Origin: an uncultured Aeromonas sp.
Lineage (GTDB): Bacteria; Pseudomonadota; Gammaproteobacteria; Enterobacterales; Aeromonadaceae
Reading direction: 5' to 3'
DNA: 33,844 bases
Assembly (NCBI GenBank): GCA_945957575.1
Contig: CAMFLW010000024.1
Location: 1 to 33,844, forward strand
The number at the start of each line of letters is the position of its first letter. Position 1 is the stretch's first letter. This document shows, in pieces, positions 31,378 through 33,844 of the stretch. The position numbers and the translations under genes were made by a program. Below the pieces are notes generated by a model. It was not told where the DNA came from and did no database searches. It worked only from the letters and a program-made list of their open reading frames with translations.

Positions 31378-33696
31378 TCAGTTGAAGAATCCGCCGAACC
31401 AGTCGTCCAGCGCGCTGCGTGGCGTACCCGGGCTACTGCAGCTGGTCGGTGAGCCCATGGTCGAGACCTTGGCCGGCACCTGCAGGCTGCCTGGGCAGTC
31501 ACTGGTAACCCGGGTGCCGCTGGCGCGGGAGAAGTTGGCCCAGGTGACCCCTTCCGGCAGCTTCAATCCCAGACTGTTGACGCCGCGCTGGCTCATATAG
31601 CCGCTAAAGAGTTGCAGGGCGCCGCTGGAGCCGGTGAGGCCTGCCGGCGTGTTGTCATCACGGCCGACCCAGATGCTGACCAGCTCGTTGTTGTCCATCC
31701 CGGCAAACCAGGAGTCGCGCAGTTCGTTGGTGGTGCCGGTCTTGGCCGCCATGGTGGCGCCGGGGAACTTGGCACTGAGTGCGCGGGCCGTGCCCTGACT
31801 CACCGTCTTGGTCATGGCGAACAGGGTCAGCCAGCTTGCTTGCTGGTCGGTGACCCGCTTGGCGGTTTGATCATGCTGATAGAGCAGGCTGCCATCTCCC
31901 TTGACCACGGCGCGAATGGCCGACAGCGGCTGGGTCAGTCCCTGATTGGCGATGGGCAGATACATCTGGTTCACCTCCATCGGCGAGAGGGCCACCGCCC
32001 CCAGCACCAGCGATGGGTAGGGCTGGATCTCCTGCTGCACCCCCAGCTTGTGCAGGGTATCGACTACCTTCTCCAGCCCCACCTGCAGACCGAGATTGAC
32101 GGTCGGCACGTTGAGGGAGCTGGCCAACGCATCCATCAGCGGCACGCTCTGGCGGAACTTGCGATCGTAGTTCTGTGGCGTCCAGACCTGACCATCCTGA
32201 CCGCGGATGCGGATCGGTTGATCTTTGAGCGGGGTCGCCAGCGTCAAGCCGTTGGAGAGGCCGGTGAGGTAGACCGCCGGCTTGACCAGCGAACCGATCT
32301 GGCGGCGGGCATCGAGCGCCCGGTTGAAACCGGCGTAGCGAGGATCGCGGCCACCGACCAGCGCCACCACTTCGCCCTTGTGCCAGTCAGAGACCACCAT
32401 GGCGGCCTCCAGCTTCTTCTTGCCGCGCAGTTTTTCGATGTCGGCGAGGCCCGAGGCGACTGCCTGCTCGGCGGCATGTTGGGCGATGGGGTCGAGGCTG
32501 GTGAAGATCTTGAGGCCGGACTGCTTGAGCAGATCCGGGCCGAAGCGGCTCTGGATCTCCCGCTTGAGCAGCCCCATGAAGGCCGGGGTTCGGCCGTAGC
32601 TCATCTGGCCGCGGGCGATGATGCCGAGCGGCTGCTTGCTGGCCAGATCATATTCGGCCTGGGTCAGGCTGCCGTGATCCATCAGCAGTTTCAGCACCAG
32701 ATCGCGGCGGGTCTTGGCCCGATCGGGGAAGCGCCAGGGATCGTAATAGGAGGGGCCTTTCACCAGACCGACCAGCAGGGCGACCTGATCGATATCCAGC
32801 TCGTTGGCCGGAATGCCGAAGTAGAAGTAGGAGGCGAGGCCGAAGCCATAGACCCCTTGCGAGAAGTTCTGCCCCAGATAGACCTCGTTGAGGTAGGACT
32901 CGAGGATCTCGTCCTTGCTGTAGCGATAGTCGATCAGCACAGCCATATAGGCTTCCTGCAGTTTTCGCCACAGGCTGCGCTCGCGGGTCAGGAAGAAGTT
33001 CTTGGCCAACTGCTGGGTGAGGGTACTCCCGCCCTGCACGGTGCGACCCGCGATCAGGTTGGCGAACATGGCGCGCATGATGGCCACCGGCGAGACGCCG
33101 CCATGCTGATAGAAGTCGCGATCCTCGGTGGTGAGCAGGGTCACCAGCAGGCTGTCCGGCACCTCGGCGAGGCGTACCAGCAGACGATCTTCCCGATCCT
33201 CGGTGTTGAGGCGATCGAGCAGCACCGGGTCCATCTGGGCGTAACCGAGCTGGCGCTGGTTCTCCAGCGACTGGATCCCCTCGAGGCGCGGGCCGTTGAA
33301 GGTGAGGCGCAGGCCGCGGGCTCCATCGGTGCCATCGTAGAAGGCAAATGGTCGGCGAATAAGCTCGATGCGGTTGCCGATGATGGTGTATTCACCCGGG
33401 GTATGGGGCTGGCGCACCTGCTTGTAGCTCAGCATGTTGAGCTCGCGCAGCATCTGGTCGCGCGACAGGCGCTGGCCCGGATAGAGCTCCAGCGGACGGC
33501 TGTAGACCATCACCGGCAGCTGCCACTTCTCGCCGTCAAATCGCTCGCGCACCTGGGTATCGAGGTAGATGCCAAACACCACCATGAAGGCCGCGACCAC
33601 CAGCGAGAGCTTGAAGCCAAGCCAGAACAGCTTGCGCCAGATGGTACGCTTGGGTGGCGCTTTCTTGGGGGCGCGCTTGCGTCGTTGGGTTGCCAT
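31378..33696 (-). CDS. mrcB: Bifunctional penicillin-binding protein 1B
   Basis: 772 residues, class A PBP that polymerises and cross-links peptidoglycan. A basic cytoplasmic N-terminus (residues 2-18) precedes one membrane anchor (about 22-44). The UB2H domain (about 60-160) is followed by the GT51 transglycosylase with catalytic Glu191 (EDRDFYQHGG) and GGSTLTQQLAKNFFL. The transpeptidase has Ser469-x-x-Lys472 (SLVK), SxN at 527-529 and Lys652-Thr-Gly (KTGTT). All motifs are intact. A GAGGA ribosome site precedes the ATG. The order hrpB-mrcB is as in E. coli. A 12-bp palindrome CGTTCGCGAACG (33733-33744) lies upstream. Confidence 0.97.
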   Translation of the reverse strand: MATQRRKRAPKKAPPKRTIWRKLFWLGFKLSLVVAAFMVVFGIYLDTQVRERFDGEKWQLPVMVYSRPLELYPGQRLSRDQMLRELNMLSYKQVRQPHTPGEYTIIGNRIELIRRPFAFYDGTDGARGLRLTFNGPRLEGIQSLENQRQLGYAQMDPVLLDRLNTEDREDRLLVRLAEVPDSLLVTLLTTEDRDFYQHGGVSPVAIMRAMFANLIAGRTVQGGSTLTQQLAKNFFLTRERSLWRKLQEAYMAVLIDYRYSKDEILESYLNEVYLGQNFSQGVYGFGLASYFYFGIPANELDIDQVALLVGLVKGPSYYDPWRFPDRAKTRRDLVLKLLMDHGSLTQAEYDLASKQPLGIIARGQMSYGRTPAFMGLLKREIQSRFGPDLLKQSGLKIFTSLDPIAQHAAEQAVASGLADIEKLRGKKKLEAAMVVSDWHKGEVVALVGGRDPRYAGFNRALDARRQIGSLVKPAVYLTGLSNGLTLATPLKDQPIRIRGQDGQVWTPQNYDRKFRQSVPLMDALASSLNVPTVNLGLQVGLEKVVDTLHKLGVQQEIQPYPSLVLGAVALSPMEVNQMYLPIANQGLTQPLSAIRAVVKGDGSLLYQHDQTAKRVTDQQASWLTLFAMTKTVSQGTARALSAKFPGATMAAKTGTTNELRDSWFAGMDNNELVSIWVGRDDNTPAGLTGSSGALQLFSGYMSQRGVNSLGLKLPEGVTWANFSRASGTRVTSDCPGSLQVPAKVSTMGSPTSCSSPGTPRSALDDWFGGFFN

Positions 33697-33769
33697 AAAT
33701 CCTCTTTACTGTCCTTTCTACTTGTTATGTCGCGTTCGCGAACGTCCGATCGGGCCTGGCCAATCGAAC

Positions 33770-33844
33770 CTAGATACCCATCTTCTTCTTGGTGACCCTG
33801 GTCGGCATCGCCTCCAGCGGATTGTCCGGCCAGTAGTGGCGGGG
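33770..33844 (-). CDS. hrpB: ATP-dependent helicase HrpB, C-terminal 24 codons only
   Basis: Minus-strand frame entering from the window edge and ending at a TAG (33770-33772). The residues read RHYWPDNPLEAMPTRVTKKK then MGI, the characteristic HrpB C-terminus (HYWPDxPxxxxPTRxTKK), and hrpB neighbours mrcB in E. coli. The rest lies outside the window. Confidence 0.85.
   Translation of the reverse strand, partial: PRHYWPDNPLEAMPTRVTKKKMGI

Noticed and set aside
31612-33795. A 727-codon plus-strand frame opposite mrcB
   Set aside because: Antisense shadow of a complete PBP1b gene; its sequence is low complexity and lacks recognisable motifs or a ribosome site.

Overview
The window looks like chromosome from an Aeromonas-type gammaproteobacterium. 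This is inferred from high GC, strong AGGAGG-type ribosome sites, the hrpB-mrcB and cysG-cysD-cysN gene orders, a Vibrio/Aeromonas-type zrg zinc cluster, and family-level similarity of the proteins. No species call is possible from the sequence alone. Most of it is ordinary core metabolism read from two strands. One stretch (about 17.9-20.1 kb) is accessory in character.

Layout. 1-1355 (minus): the end of an NfeD-family gene and qmcA (SPFH). 1356-11322 (plus): a complete assimilatory nitrate/nitrite block. It holds nasA, an ANTAR-domain regulator (nasT-like), the nitrate ABC transporter nasFED, and nirBD. nasA and nasF are each preceded by a leader with a strong intrinsic terminator just upstream of the start codon. 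Sigma54-like -24/-12 elements precede nasA and nasT, with a weaker one before nasF. Together this suggests nitrogen (Ntr/RpoN) control plus transcription antitermination by the ANTAR protein. 11346-17904 (plus): siroheme synthesis and sulfate activation, cysG-cysD-cysN, an SLC13 permease, then cysC. Siroheme links the two blocks because NirB and sulfite reductase both need it. cysC is preceded by a 110-bp tandem repeat that duplicates its own ribosome site and start codon.

17905-20106: a low-GC orphan gene of 432 codons (minus), bounded by non-coding DNA rich in palindromes, including two related REP-like copies. It is the only obviously foreign-looking gene here and the best candidate for something undescribed. 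20107-20967 (minus): a TIGR03899-type protein with a C9/A6 homopolymer tract near its start.

21072-25031 (minus): a six-gene envelope/metal operon (YtfJ-like, small His/Cys protein, ZrgA, ABC ATPase, FtsX-type permease, DUF3299). A Zur-box-like palindrome lies just upstream of its first gene, so a zinc-starvation-induced zinc-acquisition operon is the likely reading. 25252-26142 (minus): a secreted protein that looks like a transglutaminase fold with the catalytic Cys replaced by Ser. 26282-26629 (plus): a small secreted protein. 26657-27187 (minus): ppa. 27404-28984 (minus): a REC-DUF3369-HD-GYP response regulator. 29095-30847: a LysR regulator divergent from a two-gene SMR efflux pair. 30917-31318 (minus): a YaeR-type VOC protein. 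31378-33696 (minus): mrcB (PBP1b). 33770-33844 (minus): the last codons of hrpB.

No tRNA, rRNA, CRISPR array, transposase or integrase was seen.
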